Shown: positions 1 to 9,954, numbered from the stretch's first letter. The stretch is 64,000 bases of DNA from Tepidibacter hydrothermalis (GCF_029542625.1 NZ_CP120733.1:1922001-1986000), one strand, 5' to 3'. The notes: generated by a model from the letters alone, not told the origin. A program made the numbers and translations.

Positions 1-1853
1 TTTGAGTCATTTTTAATTTTTTGTTTATATTCATACATTCTCTCATCAGCTATTTTTATTAATTTATTATATTTGTCTCCATCATAAGGAAATTTAGCTA
101 TACCATAGCTAAAACTACACAGGATATCGTTTTCTTCAAATTTTATATAATATCTTTTAAAATAATCAATTATATCTTCAAATTTTTTAATAAGACTTTC
201 TAAATCAGTTTCGAAAAAAACTCCTACAAATTCATCTCCTCCAATCCTTGCTAATATATCGGAAGATCTAATTCGTTTCTTCAACGTAGAAGTAAATGTT
301 CTAATAATCTCATCTCCAGCTAAATGTCCATAAGTATCATTTATAAGTTTTAAGCCATTCAAATCGAATAATACTAATAAAAATTCTTCATTATCCATAA
401 TAGATTTATTAATATATATATCAAGTATTTTTTCAAAATATCTTCTGTTATAAACATTTGTTAATTTATCATATCTAGATAAGTATACAGTTTCTTCATA
501 AAGTGTATGTTTACCAATAGCTATAGCAATTTGATTTCTCATATATTCCATTAATTCTATATCAATTTCATCAAATGCATAATTATATTTACTGTCTATC
601 CCTATTAAACCATATAATTGTCCATTTATTATTATAGGTGAGCTAATAGAAGATTTAACTTTAAATCCGTCTTCATTTTTTAAAATATTTGGACATTTTA
701 TACTAACCATTTTATCAAAATCATTAATAATAACTGTCTTATCCATTTTCCCAGATGTCTTATGCCATATAAATGAATCTTTCAATCTAAGCTTAAAATT
801 TTCAGCATTTATTTGTTTATAACCTTTATGTGCCACAATTTTAAAATCTTCATTATCATCCAATATCAAAATAGAACCAATATGTGCATTCTGTATAGAT
901 TCAATTACCTTTTCTAATATTAAATTAAACAATTCTTTAATATCACTTGTTTCAGTTATAGAATAGCTTATTTCTAATATAGCATCCTTTATGTTTGATA
1001 GTTTATTTATTCTTTTTTCTGCATTCTTTCTTTCTGTGATATCCTCTATAACTCCAACTATTCCTTCTACTTCATCTTTCTGATTTATATATGGTGCTTT
1101 ATTAAAAATAACATCATGTAATATACCATCTTTGCATTTAAGCTTAGATTTATATATATTTTTTTCTCTATTTTTAATTATATCAAGGTCTACATCATTA
1201 TGAGTATCAGCAATTTCTTTTTGAATAATATCATAAACACTATGCCCAATGATATCTTCTTTTTTAAGCCCTAAGTACTCTACATGAGCAATATTAGAAT
1301 ATTTATATATACCATTTTTATCCTTATAAAATATGGGACTTGGTATATTATCAATAAGCATTTCAAGGAATTTATAATTTTCTTGAATTAATTCTTTATT
1401 TTTTTTACAATGAGTAATATCCTGAAACATCCCAATCATTTTAAATTTATTTTTATTATCATCATATATACTAATTGTAGTTGACCTTATATAAATTTCT
1501 TCTCCACTTGAATTTATTATTTTATATTCCATATTTTTTTCAATTCCATCTTCTATTGAGTTTTTAATGGATTCTATTACAAAATTTTTATAATTATCAG
1601 GAGTTAATATTTTAATAAAAAAATCTAAATCACCTTCATATTTTTCTTTATTTATATCAAGCATTTTGCATAATTTATCTGAAAAACAAATTTCATTTGA
1701 TCTATAATTCCATTCCCAAGTACCTAGACCAGCTATTTCTTGAGCACATTTTCGAATTGCTTCTTTTTCCCTTAAAATAATCTTTTTTTTATTTTCAAAA
1801 AATCTTAATCTTTTTGGATTAAATAAACCTCTAATCCAATTAAATGAAAACAT
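1..1853 (-). CDS. PAS-PAS-GAF-GGDEF diguanylate cyclase (3' end cut by window edge)
   Basis: Predicted diguanylate cyclase that makes c-di-GMP from two GTP. Translating the minus strand from the ATG at 1853 (preceded by GAGGGGG) gives an open frame to the window edge, about 617 codons. Two PAS-like sensor domains come first (about residues 40-150 and 160-275), then a GAF-like domain (about 300-440) and a GGDEF domain with intact RIGGDEF near residue 537. The residues RSSD just before it match the inhibitory I-site (RxxD). No membrane segment is visible, so it is probably cytoplasmic. It is the first of three paralogous cyclases in tandem. Only the last few codons should be missing, since the frame already passes the usual end of the GGDEF fold. 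Confidence 0.88.
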   Translation of the reverse strand, partial: MFSFNWIRGLFNPKRLRFFENKKKIILREKEAIRKCAQEIAGLGTWEWNYRSNEICFSDKLCKMLDINKEKYEGDLDFFIKILTPDNYKNFVIESIKNSIEDGIEKNMEYKIINSSGEEIYIRSTTISIYDDNKNKFKMIGMFQDITHCKKNKELIQENYKFLEMLIDNIPSPIFYKDKNGIYKYSNIAHVEYLGLKKEDIIGHSVYDIIQKEIADTHNDVDLDIIKNREKNIYKSKLKCKDGILHDVIFNKAPYINQKDEVEGIVGVIEDITERKNAEKRINKLSNIKDAILEISYSITETSDIKELFNLILEKVIESIQNAHIGSILILDDNEDFKIVAHKGYKQINAENFKLRLKDSFIWHKTSGKMDKTVIINDFDKMVSIKCPNILKNEDGFKVKSSISSPIIINGQLYGLIGIDSKYNYAFDEIDIELMEYMRNQIAIAIGKHTLYEETVYLSRYDKLTNVYNRRYFEKILDIYINKSIMDNEEFLLVLFDLNGLKLINDTYGHLAGDEIIRTFTSTLKKRIRSSDILARIGGDEFVGVFFETDLESLIKKFEDIIDYFKRYYIKFEENDILCSFSYGIAKFPYDGDKYNKLIKIADERMYEYKQKIKNDS

Positions 1854-1958
1854 TTGTTTTCCCCCTCTATACTTATTATAAATTTACAATAAGTATATCA
1901 AATAATATATATTTTTTAAATCTTTGCATTAATACATCAAAAATTCTATTATATTTTA

Positions 1959-3803
1959 CTAATCAAGTTCGTATATTTTCATTCCAAATGTTTTTTTAAA
2001 TTCTTGTTTATATTTATACATACGCTTATCAGCAATTTTTACCAATTCATTATAACTGATACTATCATCTGGGAAACTAGCAATTCCATAGCTGAAACTG
2101 CAGGTAATACTATTTCCTTCAAATATTATTTTATTATTGTTAAAATACATTAATAAATCTTCAAATTTATTTTTTAAACTTTGTACATCCGTCCTCAAAA
2201 AAACTCCTACAAATTCATCTCCACCAAGTCTTGCTATAATATCATAAGAATGAATATTGCTGCTTAAAGTAGATGCAAACGTTTTAATAAATTTATCCCC
2301 AGCTAAATGACCATAATTATCGTTGACATATTTTAATCCATTTAAATCAAATACTACTAAACAAAATTCTTCTTTATATTTATTTGCTTTTTGAATATTA
2401 GTATAAATTAATTCTTCAAAATAATTTCGGTTGTAAATATCTGTTAACCTATCATATCTAGATAAATATATAGTCTCTTCATAAAATTTATGTTTACTAA
2501 TAGAAATAGCAATTTGATTTCTTATATATTCCATTACTTCTAAGTCAATTTCATCAAAAGCATAATTGTTACGGCTGTCAACATTTATAAAACCATATAG
2601 TTTTCCACCTATAATAATAGGTGAACTAATTGATGATTGAACATTTAATTTTCCTTTATTTTCCAGAACATTAGGAAACTTTTTTTCAAGTATTTTATGA
2701 ATATCATTAATAATAACTGCTTTTTCTATCGTCCCTTTAGTTTCATTCCATATAAATGTATCTCTTAAGTTTAGATTGTACTCCTTAGCTTTTTCTTTGT
2801 CATATCCTTTACATGCAGCAACTCTCAAATTTTCATACTTGTCTAAAGTCAATATACATGCTAGTTCTGCATTTTTCATCGCCTGAGTTATCTTGTCTAA
2901 AATAAGATTAAACAATTCATTAATATTATTTATTTCAGTTATAGAGTAACTGATTTCAAGCATTGCTTCCTTAATTTTTAATAATCTATTTATTCTTTTT
3001 TCAGTATTTTTACGCTCTGTAATATCTACCATAACCCCCACTATACCTTTAACTTTCCCCTTGTGATTTGTATAAGTGGCTTTATTAAAAATCACATTAT
3101 GTAATATACCATCACTACATTTAAACTTAGATTCATATGTTTTCTTACCTTTATTTTCAATTAGTTCATTATCTATTTTACTATGATAGCGAACAATTTC
3201 TTTTGGCATAACATTATAAATATTGTGTCCAATAATCTCTTCTTTTTTAAGGCCTAAGTACTCCGTATGAGCAACATTAGAATATTTATATATACCATTT
3301 TCATCTTTATAAAATATAGGACTTGGAATTGTATCTATTAGCATTTCAAGAAATTTATAATTTTCTTGAAGTAATATTTCAGATTTCTTCCACTGAGTAA
3401 TATCTTGAATTACACCAATCATTTTTATTTTATTTTTATTATCATCATATATAAAATCCCCATTTATTCTTATCCATTTTTCTTCTTTACTAGATGTCAC
3501 TATTTTAAATTCTAACTTATTTATTTTTCCTACCTTTCTTGCTTTTTCAACCTCTTCTAGTACAATGTTTCTATACTCTGACTGAACATAACTTTGAATA
3601 ATATGTTCAAAGCTTCCTAAGAATTTTTTATTATTTATGTCAAATACCTCATAAAATCCACCTAATATATAAATTTCATTTAACTTATAATCCCATTCCC
3701 ATATACATATATCATCTATTTTTTTTATACATTTCAACCCAACTTTTCTTTCTTTTAAAAATTGTTCATTTTCTATGTCAATATTTCCCCCAAATAACAA
3801 CAT
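1959..3803 (-). CDS. PAS-PAS-GAF-GGDEF diguanylate cyclase, I-site arginine replaced
   Basis: Second of three tandem diguanylate cyclases, 614 aa, with the same order as its left neighbour: two PAS-like domains, a GAF-like domain and a C-terminal GGDEF domain. The catalytic motif RLGGDEF near residue 526 is intact. At the I-site position the sequence reads HSYD instead of RSSD, so the arginine needed for c-di-GMP product inhibition is absent; weaker feedback control is an inference. The ATG at 3803 follows AAGGGGTGAG. No membrane segment or signal peptide is seen. The long stretches shared with both neighbours point to local gene duplication. Confidence 0.9.
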   Translation of the reverse strand: MLLFGGNIDIENEQFLKERKVGLKCIKKIDDICIWEWDYKLNEIYILGGFYEVFDINNKKFLGSFEHIIQSYVQSEYRNIVLEEVEKARKVGKINKLEFKIVTSSKEEKWIRINGDFIYDDNKNKIKMIGVIQDITQWKKSEILLQENYKFLEMLIDTIPSPIFYKDENGIYKYSNVAHTEYLGLKKEEIIGHNIYNVMPKEIVRYHSKIDNELIENKGKKTYESKFKCSDGILHNVIFNKATYTNHKGKVKGIVGVMVDITERKNTEKRINRLLKIKEAMLEISYSITEINNINELFNLILDKITQAMKNAELACILTLDKYENLRVAACKGYDKEKAKEYNLNLRDTFIWNETKGTIEKAVIINDIHKILEKKFPNVLENKGKLNVQSSISSPIIIGGKLYGFINVDSRNNYAFDEIDLEVMEYIRNQIAISISKHKFYEETIYLSRYDRLTDIYNRNYFEELIYTNIQKANKYKEEFCLVVFDLNGLKYVNDNYGHLAGDKFIKTFASTLSSNIHSYDIIARLGGDEFVGVFLRTDVQSLKNKFEDLLMYFNNNKIIFEGNSITCSFSYGIASFPDDSISYNELVKIADKRMYKYKQEFKKTFGMKIYELD

Positions 3804-3940
3804 CTTTTCTCACCCCTTTAAAAAGCATGATATTCTCAAATCATTTATTATTTTAGTATATCAAATATTAGGTTTTTTTTGTACTTTTTGTCACAATTTA
3901 ATGAAAATTTAAGTATTATTTTGAAATTTTAAAAATATAT

Positions 3941-3985
3941 AAAAGAAAAAGAACTCCTCAATAATTTGAGAAGCTCTTTTTCTTT
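3941..3985 (-). terminator. Intrinsic terminator after the 507-aa diguanylate cyclase
   Basis: A long inverted repeat of AAAAGAAAAAGA type pairs with TCTTTTTCTTTT around a short loop. It overlaps the stop codon region of the gene ending at 3985 and lies before the next cyclase gene, so the two are probably separate transcription units. Confidence 0.75.
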
Positions 3986-5508
3986 TATATTTCATTATTT
4001 TTTGATCCCTGTTTATATTCATACATACGTTTATCCGCAATTTTTATTAATTCTTTATAATCATTGCTATCTTTTGGGAATTCAGCTATACCATAGCTAA
4101 AACTACAAATAATATTATTACCTTCAAATACTATTTGATTATTTTTAAAGTTTTCAATTAACTCATCAAATTTTTTAATTAAACTCTTTGAATTAGTTTT
4201 AAAGAAAACTCCTACAAACTCATCTCCTCCAAGTCTTACTAAAATATCTGAAGATCTAATAGATTCACTTAAATTTTTAGCAAATGATTTAATCAATTCA
4301 TCTCCTGCTAGATGACCGTACTTATCATTAATAAATTTTAATCCATTCAAATCAAATACTACTAAAGAAAATTTTTCTTTATATTTAGTAGGTTTATGAA
4401 TATATTTATCAAGTAAATCTTCAAAATAACTCCTGTTATAAACATTAGTTAATTTATCATATCTAGATAAATAAAATATTTCTTCATATAACTCATATTT
4501 GCTAATTGATATTTGTACTTGATTTCTTATATATTCCATTATTTCTAAATCTATATCATCAAAAACATTTGTCTGATTGCTATCAATATTTATAAATCCA
4601 TATAATTTGCTATCTATAACTATAGGAGCAGACATAATAGATTTTATTTTAAGGTTTTGATTTGTAGCTAAAAATTTAATTTCACTCATCTTATCAATAT
4701 CATTAATAACTATTGCTTTATCTATGTTTCCTTTTGTTTTAAACCATACAATTGATTCTTTGAGCTTAATACTAAATTTTTTAGATTCTTCAATTTCATA
4801 TCCCCTAGATGCAGCAATTTTAAGATTCTCATTATTATCTAAAATTAATACAGCTCCTATATTTGCATTTTCAATAGAATCAATGGCCTTTTGTAGTATT
4901 AAATCAAATAGTTCCTTAATATCATTTACTCCCATGACAGAATAACTTATTTCAAGCATAGCTTCCTTTATCTTTAATAATTTATTTATTCTTTTTTGAT
5001 CTTTTTTACGTTCAGTAATATCTATTATAGAACCAACAATACCTTTAACCTCTTCTTTTTCATTTGTAATAACAGCTTTATTAAAAATCACATCTCTAAT
5101 TGAACCATCTCTATGTTTAATCTCTGTCTCATAAGTTTGTTTACCTTTATTTTTTATCAATTCATTATCTGCTTTATAATAAACTTCTGCAAATTCTTTT
5201 GGATTAATATCATAACTAGTATGTCTTATAATTTCTTCTTTTGTGAACCCTACAAATTCTGTGAAAGCTATATTACAATTCTTATAAACTCCATTCTCAT
5301 CTTTATAAAATATTGGAGTAGGAATAGTGTCAATAAAATTTTGAAGAAATTTAAAGTTTTCTTTCATCTCTATTATTTGTCCACACTTTAAGCAATGTTC
5401 TATTTCATATGATATTTCTTCTGCATCTTTGTTTTTCCTGATTTTATTACATAATTTTTTCCAACTATTTAATTTGAATAAAGATAAAAAGAATTTATAT
5501 GCAAACAT
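3985..5508 (-). CDS. PAS-GAF-GGDEF diguanylate cyclase
   Basis: Third tandem diguanylate cyclase, 507 aa. It differs from the other two by having only one clear PAS domain (about residues 50-165) after a short basic N-terminus that carries a CLKCG (CxxC) pair. A GAF-like domain follows, then GGDEF with RLGGDEF near residue 426 and an intact RSSD inhibitory site. The ATG at 5508 follows GAAAGGAT. The CxxC could bind a metal or sense redox state; that is inference. The loss of one PAS domain relative to its paralogues suggests that the three proteins answer different signals. Confidence 0.9.
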   Translation of the reverse strand: MFAYKFFLSLFKLNSWKKLCNKIRKNKDAEEISYEIEHCLKCGQIIEMKENFKFLQNFIDTIPTPIFYKDENGVYKNCNIAFTEFVGFTKEEIIRHTSYDINPKEFAEVYYKADNELIKNKGKQTYETEIKHRDGSIRDVIFNKAVITNEKEEVKGIVGSIIDITERKKDQKRINKLLKIKEAMLEISYSVMGVNDIKELFDLILQKAIDSIENANIGAVLILDNNENLKIAASRGYEIEESKKFSIKLKESIVWFKTKGNIDKAIVINDIDKMSEIKFLATNQNLKIKSIMSAPIVIDSKLYGFINIDSNQTNVFDDIDLEIMEYIRNQVQISISKYELYEEIFYLSRYDKLTNVYNRSYFEDLLDKYIHKPTKYKEKFSLVVFDLNGLKFINDKYGHLAGDELIKSFAKNLSESIRSSDILVRLGGDEFVGVFFKTNSKSLIKKFDELIENFKNNQIVFEGNNIICSFSYGIAEFPKDSNDYKELIKIADKRMYEYKQGSKNNEI

Positions 5509-5814
5509 ATTGATTTATCCTTTCTATATTTTTTAGCATAAAAACAAATTATGTATTTTTATATTTAATTAATTTATTTAAAATAAAATGTTTTATTTTT
5601 TAATATTATATCATAACGTTTTTGTAAGATAATAAGTTTTTTTTGATATTTCTGTCTTTTTTTTGCAATTATTAAATATATATTTAATTTTTATTTAATA
5701 AAAATAACAATAATATATAAATTAAATTTATATATTAAATTTTCAATAATTACTAATATAGCTTTCGTATTATTGGTTAAATTAATAATAGACAAAAATA
5801 TAGGAGGCTATATT
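5509..5814. other. AT-rich intergenic region
   Basis: About 306 bases of very AT-rich DNA between divergent genes (the cyclase on minus, a small ORF on plus). It should contain both promoters, but the sequence is too AT-rich to choose -35 and -10 boxes confidently. No conserved RNA structure was recognised. Confidence 0.5.
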
Positions 5815-5982
5815 ATGATTAAGAATAAAAATACTCGTAAAATATCCGATTCTCAAGCAATAAAAAATTTTCATCAATTAGATTTAGAAATGGGTAACGA
5901 AGTAACTCAACCAAATGATTTAAAACGACATACGATTGGCTCTACTAAACCATATGAAAGAAAAAATGATAAGACTGAATAA
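5815..5982 (+). CDS. Small hydrophilic protein, 55 aa, unknown
   Basis: Short ORF with a strong ribosome binding site (AGGAGGCTATATT before ATG at 5815), followed by a near-perfect terminator, so it is very likely expressed. The product is charged and polar, with no membrane segment, no cysteines and a lysine-rich C-terminus. The size and composition resemble small acid-soluble spore proteins, but I do not recognise a SASP motif, so no function is assigned. An upstream in-frame codon at 5773 was rejected because it has no ribosome binding site. Confidence 0.65.
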   Translation: MIKNKNTRKISDSQAIKNFHQLDLEMGNEVTQPNDLKRHTIGSTKPYERKNDKTE

Positions 5983-5998
5983 ACCTTAAAATAATCAC

Positions 5999-6036
5999 AA
6001 ATAAATTAGGGTAGTTGAACTACCCTAATTTATTTG
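5999..6036. terminator. Bidirectional terminator
   Basis: Near-perfect palindrome: AAATAAATTAGGGTAGTT followed directly by its complement, with A and T runs on both sides. It serves the convergent 55-aa gene and the M15 peptidase, whose stop codon lies inside the hairpin. Confidence 0.85.
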
Positions 6037-6877
6037 CAACTTTCTTTATAAGATCTTTAACATACTCTTCTTTATATTCCATATTATTAATCCAATACTC
6101 CGGACTATTTATTATATTTGCTTTAGCTAATTTATTTACTGAAGATATGAATTCACTGTCAATATTATTTTTTTCTATATATTTTTTAAATTTAATAATA
6201 AGTTCTATTACATATTCAGTTATATATATTTCACTATTAATCCAATAATCTGGTGAATCTATTACTGATTTATTTCTTAGTTCATTTAATATATTTGTAA
6301 ATTCATTTTCTGGTTTATTAATTCCTAAATACTGAGAAAAATTATATATAAGTTTTTTTACATATTCAGTTTTATATTCTTTATTATCTATCCAATAACT
6401 TGGAGTATCTATTATATTTTCTTCAAACAACTTATTTATTGAATGTCTAAATTCTAAATTCAATTGAGATATAGGCCTTTTTCCTTGTAATAAGTCTTTT
6501 ATTTTAAGACCTCCTGTCCATTGAAAATGAGGTCTATCTTTAATACTTTTAAAATCTCCACCCCATTCAAGCCCTATACTTTTACCTATTTTACCCATAA
6601 CATCATATAAATCGGTTCTATTCCATTGAGCTTTTTTATTTATTATAGGTACACAATCAAAAGCTAATCCATAATTATGATAAGAATATCCTCCTTTTGC
6701 ATTAGTAACTTTTTCACCTGATGCAGTTCTTCCTTGAGAATATAGTTTATCTTGTTCTTCTTTACTCCTAAATGTACTGTATATTAAGACATCTATTCCT
6801 TGTTTTTTGCATTCTTGAATAAACTTTTCAGCTAAATATTTAACATATGGATGTAAATCTTCTAAATTCCTACTCAT
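6020..6877 (-). CDS. M15 family peptidoglycan peptidase (CwlK/VanY-like) with three C-terminal repeats
   Basis: Predicted L-alanyl-D-glutamate or D,D-peptidase that cuts peptidoglycan stem peptides. The N-terminal half (about residues 1-150) has the M15 zinc-site pattern: SYHNYGLAFD (His and Asp ligands) and a later RPHFQW histidine. The C-terminal half consists of three repeats of about 45 residues, each with a core like SPxYWIxxxxYxxEYV, probably a wall-binding or targeting region. No signal peptide is evident, as in phage-type lysins. The ATG at 6877 follows GAGGAGGGAC; an upstream TTG at 6892 falls on the ribosome binding site itself and was rejected. Confidence 0.85.
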   Translation of the reverse strand: MSRNLEDLHPYVKYLAEKFIQECKKQGIDVLIYSTFRSKEEQDKLYSQGRTASGEKVTNAKGGYSYHNYGLAFDCVPIINKKAQWNRTDLYDVMGKIGKSIGLEWGGDFKSIKDRPHFQWTGGLKIKDLLQGKRPISQLNLEFRHSINKLFEENIIDTPSYWIDNKEYKTEYVKKLIYNFSQYLGINKPENEFTNILNELRNKSVIDSPDYWINSEIYITEYVIELIIKFKKYIEKNNIDSEFISSVNKLAKANIINSPEYWINNMEYKEEYVKDLIKKVANKLG

Positions 6878-6981
6878 TTTGTCCCTCCTCAATATTAGTC
6901 TATCTCACTATACTAATATATGCAGGTTAATATAAATTTGTTGATTATAAAGAGTTAATCCCCCTATTTAATACAAAAAAT

Positions 6982-7016
6982 AAAGGAGCTAAAACTCTAA
7001 AGTTTTAGCTCCTTTT
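6982..7016 (-). terminator. Intrinsic terminator
   Basis: Perfect hairpin, AAAGGAGCTAAAACT with its complement around a CTAA loop, followed by T-rich sequence on both strands. It lies just after the HAD phosphatase gene. Confidence 0.85.
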
Positions 7017-7020
7017 TATT

Positions 7021-7818
7021 TTATAAAAATAACCCTTCTATATACTTTGCAACTCCATCCTCATTATTAGTCTTTATAATTTCATTATCAGGAAGAGCAT
7101 TTTTCAAATTTTCATCAGCATTTCCCATTACTAAGCCTTTTCCAACACTACTTAGCATCTCAAAATCATTAAATCCATCTCCAAATGCTATAACTTCATT
7201 AGATGATATACTGTAATCTTTCAATATTTCCTCCAAAGCAGCTCCCTTTGATACCCCTTTAGCCATAACTTCAAGACATACAGGTAAAGAAAATGTAACA
7301 TGTACATAATCAGAAAATTTAGATTCAATTTCTTCTTTAACTAAATTCAACTTTTCTCCATCATCACATATGAAAAAGAATTTTATACACTCATATGAAT
7401 CCAAATTATTAAAATCAACCATTTTATACATAAAACTAGACTCATCATTAAAGTTACTCAACCACTCATTTTCTTTTTCTACAAGCCAATGATCTTCTTG
7501 ATAAACATTTACATGAACATCATCATCAAACTTCATTCCTAATATAGACTTACATATTTCAGGATCTATGTTATGACACAACAATCTTTCATTTTTAAAG
7601 TTGTGTACCCTTGAACCATTAGAAGTTATTAGTACCGTATCTAAATTAAGCTGTTCCTTTATATGGGATGCATCCTTATGATGTCTTCCTGTAGCTATAA
7701 AAAATTTAATTCCTTTCTTTATAACCTTCTCAATTACACTCTTAGTATATTCACTGACTCTATGATTACTATTAAGGAGTGTTCCATCCAAATCTGAAAT
7801 TATTGCTTTATATCTCAC
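7021..7818 (-). CDS. Cof-type HAD-superfamily phosphatase
   Basis: HAD hydrolase of the Cof/YidA class, which typically dephosphorylates sugar phosphates or phosphorylated cofactors. Motif I is SDLDGTLL near the N-terminus, motif II lies in the FFIATGR segment, and motif IV is AFGDGFNDFEML near residue 215. Length and the C2-type cap fit the family. The GTG at 7818 is preferred because AAGGAGG lies 8 bases upstream; a TTG at 7836 would overlap that site. The substrate cannot be read from sequence. Confidence 0.88.
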   Translation of the reverse strand: MRYKAIISDLDGTLLNSNHRVSEYTKSVIEKVIKKGIKFFIATGRHHKDASHIKEQLNLDTVLITSNGSRVHNFKNERLLCHNIDPEICKSILGMKFDDDVHVNVYQEDHWLVEKENEWLSNFNDESSFMYKMVDFNNLDSYECIKFFFICDDGEKLNLVKEEIESKFSDYVHVTFSLPVCLEVMAKGVSKGAALEEILKDYSISSNEVIAFGDGFNDFEMLSSVGKGLVMGNADENLKNALPDNEIIKTNNEDGVAKYIEGLFL

Positions 7819-7854
7819 CTTCAAATCCTCCTTCAAATATTAATTTAATTTAAA

Positions 7855-8163
7855 TTATATCATTAAGATTACAATAAAAACAATAAAATTAATCATATAT
7901 GTCAATTTTATACTTTTATGATCTTTAATATTTTTAGTGCTTATATAGCCACTTAATATATAAGCACTTAATATAGACGCTATTCTCAAAATATCATCAT
8001 TTAAACTTACATACTTTTCAAATATACTAACATCAAGATAATAAATAGAATATATGCTCAAATACAAGGTGACCGCAAGTCCCGGTATCATTTTATTTAG
8101 ATAATTAATATTTTTTGCTGCATTGTTTTTTTTGCTACTTCTCTTTTTTGTCTTCTTAAACAT
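7855..8163 (-). CDS. Small membrane protein, 102 aa
   Basis: Not recognised. It has a lysine-rich cytoplasmic-looking N-terminus and about three hydrophobic segments (near residues 28-45, 60-75 and 85-102), predicting a small integral membrane protein. The ATG at 8163 follows GATGAGG. It lies just upstream of the HAD phosphatase gene on the same strand with a short gap and may be cotranscribed with it. Confidence 0.65.
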   Translation of the reverse strand: MFKKTKKRSSKKNNAAKNINYLNKMIPGLAVTLYLSIYSIYYLDVSIFEKYVSLNDDILRIASILSAYILSGYISTKNIKDHKSIKLTYMINFIVFIVILMI

Positions 8164-8237
8164 TTATACAACCTCATCTTTTATATTCTTATATATATAT
8201 TACCATATTTGTCAAAAACAAAAAAACAAAAGAGTTG

Positions 8238-8510
8238 TTACTTTATCTTACCTATCAATTTCATTTTTTGCTTTCTTGTCATTTGCTTTATCTTATATTC
8301 TCTTTTTAAAGCTTCACCTTTTAAATCATATTCTTCATAATAAAGTAATTTTACAGGAAGCCTACACCTTGTATACTTAGCTCCTTTTCCTTTATTATGT
8401 GTATCAATTCTTTTATCTAAATTATTAGTATACCCAGTATAAAAAGTTCCATCACTACACTCTATTATATAAACATAATTAAATTTTTTTGTCTCCTTAT
8501 TTGATATCAT
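8238..8510 (-). CDS. GIY-YIG nuclease domain protein (UPF0213-like)
   Basis: 90-aa single-domain GIY-YIG protein. The signature appears as YVYIIECSDGTFYTGYT near residue 12, followed by the conserved arginine region and KREYKIKQ near the C-terminus that marks the YhbQ/UPF0213 group. Members are possible structure-specific nucleases, but their cellular role is uncertain. The ATG at 8510 follows GGGGGAT. The gene stands alone, with a divergent helicase gene on the other side. Confidence 0.85.
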   Translation of the reverse strand: MISNKETKKFNYVYIIECSDGTFYTGYTNNLDKRIDTHNKGKGAKYTRCRLPVKLLYYEEYDLKGEALKREYKIKQMTRKQKMKLIGKIK

Positions 8511-8751
8511 AAAATATCCCCCAAACTAAATTTTCAAATTAACTACAATTATATAGTATACACTAAAACAATACTAATACTTTACAGTACATACAATTGA
8601 GTATTATAATTTCCTAGTAAGTAAACTTATAATTATGTACAATTTGAATATGAATATAACTTCCTACTCATTATAAAAAATTCGTATTATAGTATCGAAT
8701 ATACTCATATTAGGGTATAATAGATTCATAAAACAAAAAAGGAGATACAAA

Positions 8752-9918
8752 ATGCAAAATAAATTTAAACAGTATAATTTACATGAATTCATAGTAGAGA
8801 ATCTTACTAAATCTGATATTGTAGAACCAACTAAGGTACAAAATGACACAATACCTTTAATATTAGAAGGAAAAGACGTAATAGGAAAAGCCAGAACAGG
8901 TACAGGTAAAACTTTATCTTATTTAATACCTATGGTACAAAAAATCGATTCAAGCAAAAATGATTTACAAATGCTAGTATTAGCACCTAGCAAAGAATTA
9001 AGTATTCAAATACAGCAAGAAGCCCAAAGAATAACTCAAAATTCAGATATAAAAACTTTCTGCATAGTAGAAGGTATGAAAATTGAAAAACAAATAGAGA
9101 AATTAAAACAAAAACCTCACTTAATTGTAGCAACTCCAGGAAGACTTCTTCACCTTATAAGTCTTAAAAAAATAAAAATGCATAATATAAATACAATAGC
9201 TTTAGATGAGGTTGATCAAATATTAGAAAAAGGCTTTATATCAAAGGTTCAAGGTATAATAAAGACAACTTTAAGAGATAGACAACTACTAAGCTTCTCT
9301 GCAACTATATCACAAGAATCTAGTGATATATTGAACAATATTATGAAAAAACCTGAATTCATTAACCTTGATCACATTAAGCCTATACCTACAAAAATTA
9401 AACACCAATATATGATAAGTACAGCTCGTAGAAAAACAGATACATTAGTTGAAATACTAAAAACTATAAAACCTTCCAAATCATTAGTTTTTATAAATAA
9501 AAATGAAAATGTAGATAGATTTGTCAAAGACATTCACAGACAAGGTTTTTCAGTTGGAGGGATTCAAACTAGAACTAAAAACCAAGATAGACAACATTTA
9601 TTATCATCATTTCAAAAAGGAAAACTTAAAATTCTAGTTACTACTGATTTATTTACACGAGGAATGGATTTTCAAGATGTAACTCATATATTCAATATGG
9701 ATTTACCACTTGATAAGGTAGATTATTTACACCGTGCAGGTCGTACAGGTAGAATGAATAAAGACGGAGTTGTTATAAATATAGTTAGAGATAGAGAAAA
9801 ATTTATAATGTATAAAATGATGAAACAACTAAATATAAGCCAAGAAGCTATAACCATTGCAGATAATAAAATAGTTCTTGTTGATAATATAATCAAGAGA
9901 AAAAAAAGAAAATACTAA
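8752..9918 (+). CDS. DEAD-box RNA helicase (DEVD variant)
   Basis: ATP-dependent RNA helicase of 388 aa, just the two-domain core. Motifs in order: Q-motif region, ARTGTGKT (Walker A), PTREL-like APSKEL, TPGR, DEVD in place of DEAD (Walker B), SAT, then RGMDF and HRAGRTGR in domain 2. A basic tail (KRKKRKY) ends the protein. The ATG at 8752 follows AAGGAGAT. The DEVD variant keeps both acidic residues, so ATPase activity should be preserved. Likely roles are RNA remodelling or cold adaptation; this is family knowledge, not visible here. Confidence 0.92.
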   Translation: MQNKFKQYNLHEFIVENLTKSDIVEPTKVQNDTIPLILEGKDVIGKARTGTGKTLSYLIPMVQKIDSSKNDLQMLVLAPSKELSIQIQQEAQRITQNSDIKTFCIVEGMKIEKQIEKLKQKPHLIVATPGRLLHLISLKKIKMHNINTIALDEVDQILEKGFISKVQGIIKTTLRDRQLLSFSATISQESSDILNNIMKKPEFINLDHIKPIPTKIKHQYMISTARRKTDTLVEILKTIKPSKSLVFINKNENVDRFVKDIHRQGFSVGGIQTRTKNQDRQHLLSSFQKGKLKILVTTDLFTRGMDFQDVTHIFNMDLPLDKVDYLHRAGRTGRMNKDGVVINIVRDREKFIMYKMMKQLNISQEAITIADNKIVLVDNIIKRKKRKY

Positions 9919-9922
9919 AACA

Positions 9923-9951
9923 AAAACGGTGAACAAATTGTTCACCGTTTT
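9923..9951. terminator. Bidirectional terminator
   Basis: Hairpin AAAACGGTGAACAA with its complement, flanked by A and T runs, between the convergent helicase and chemoreceptor genes. Confidence 0.88.
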
Positions 9952-9954
9952 AAT

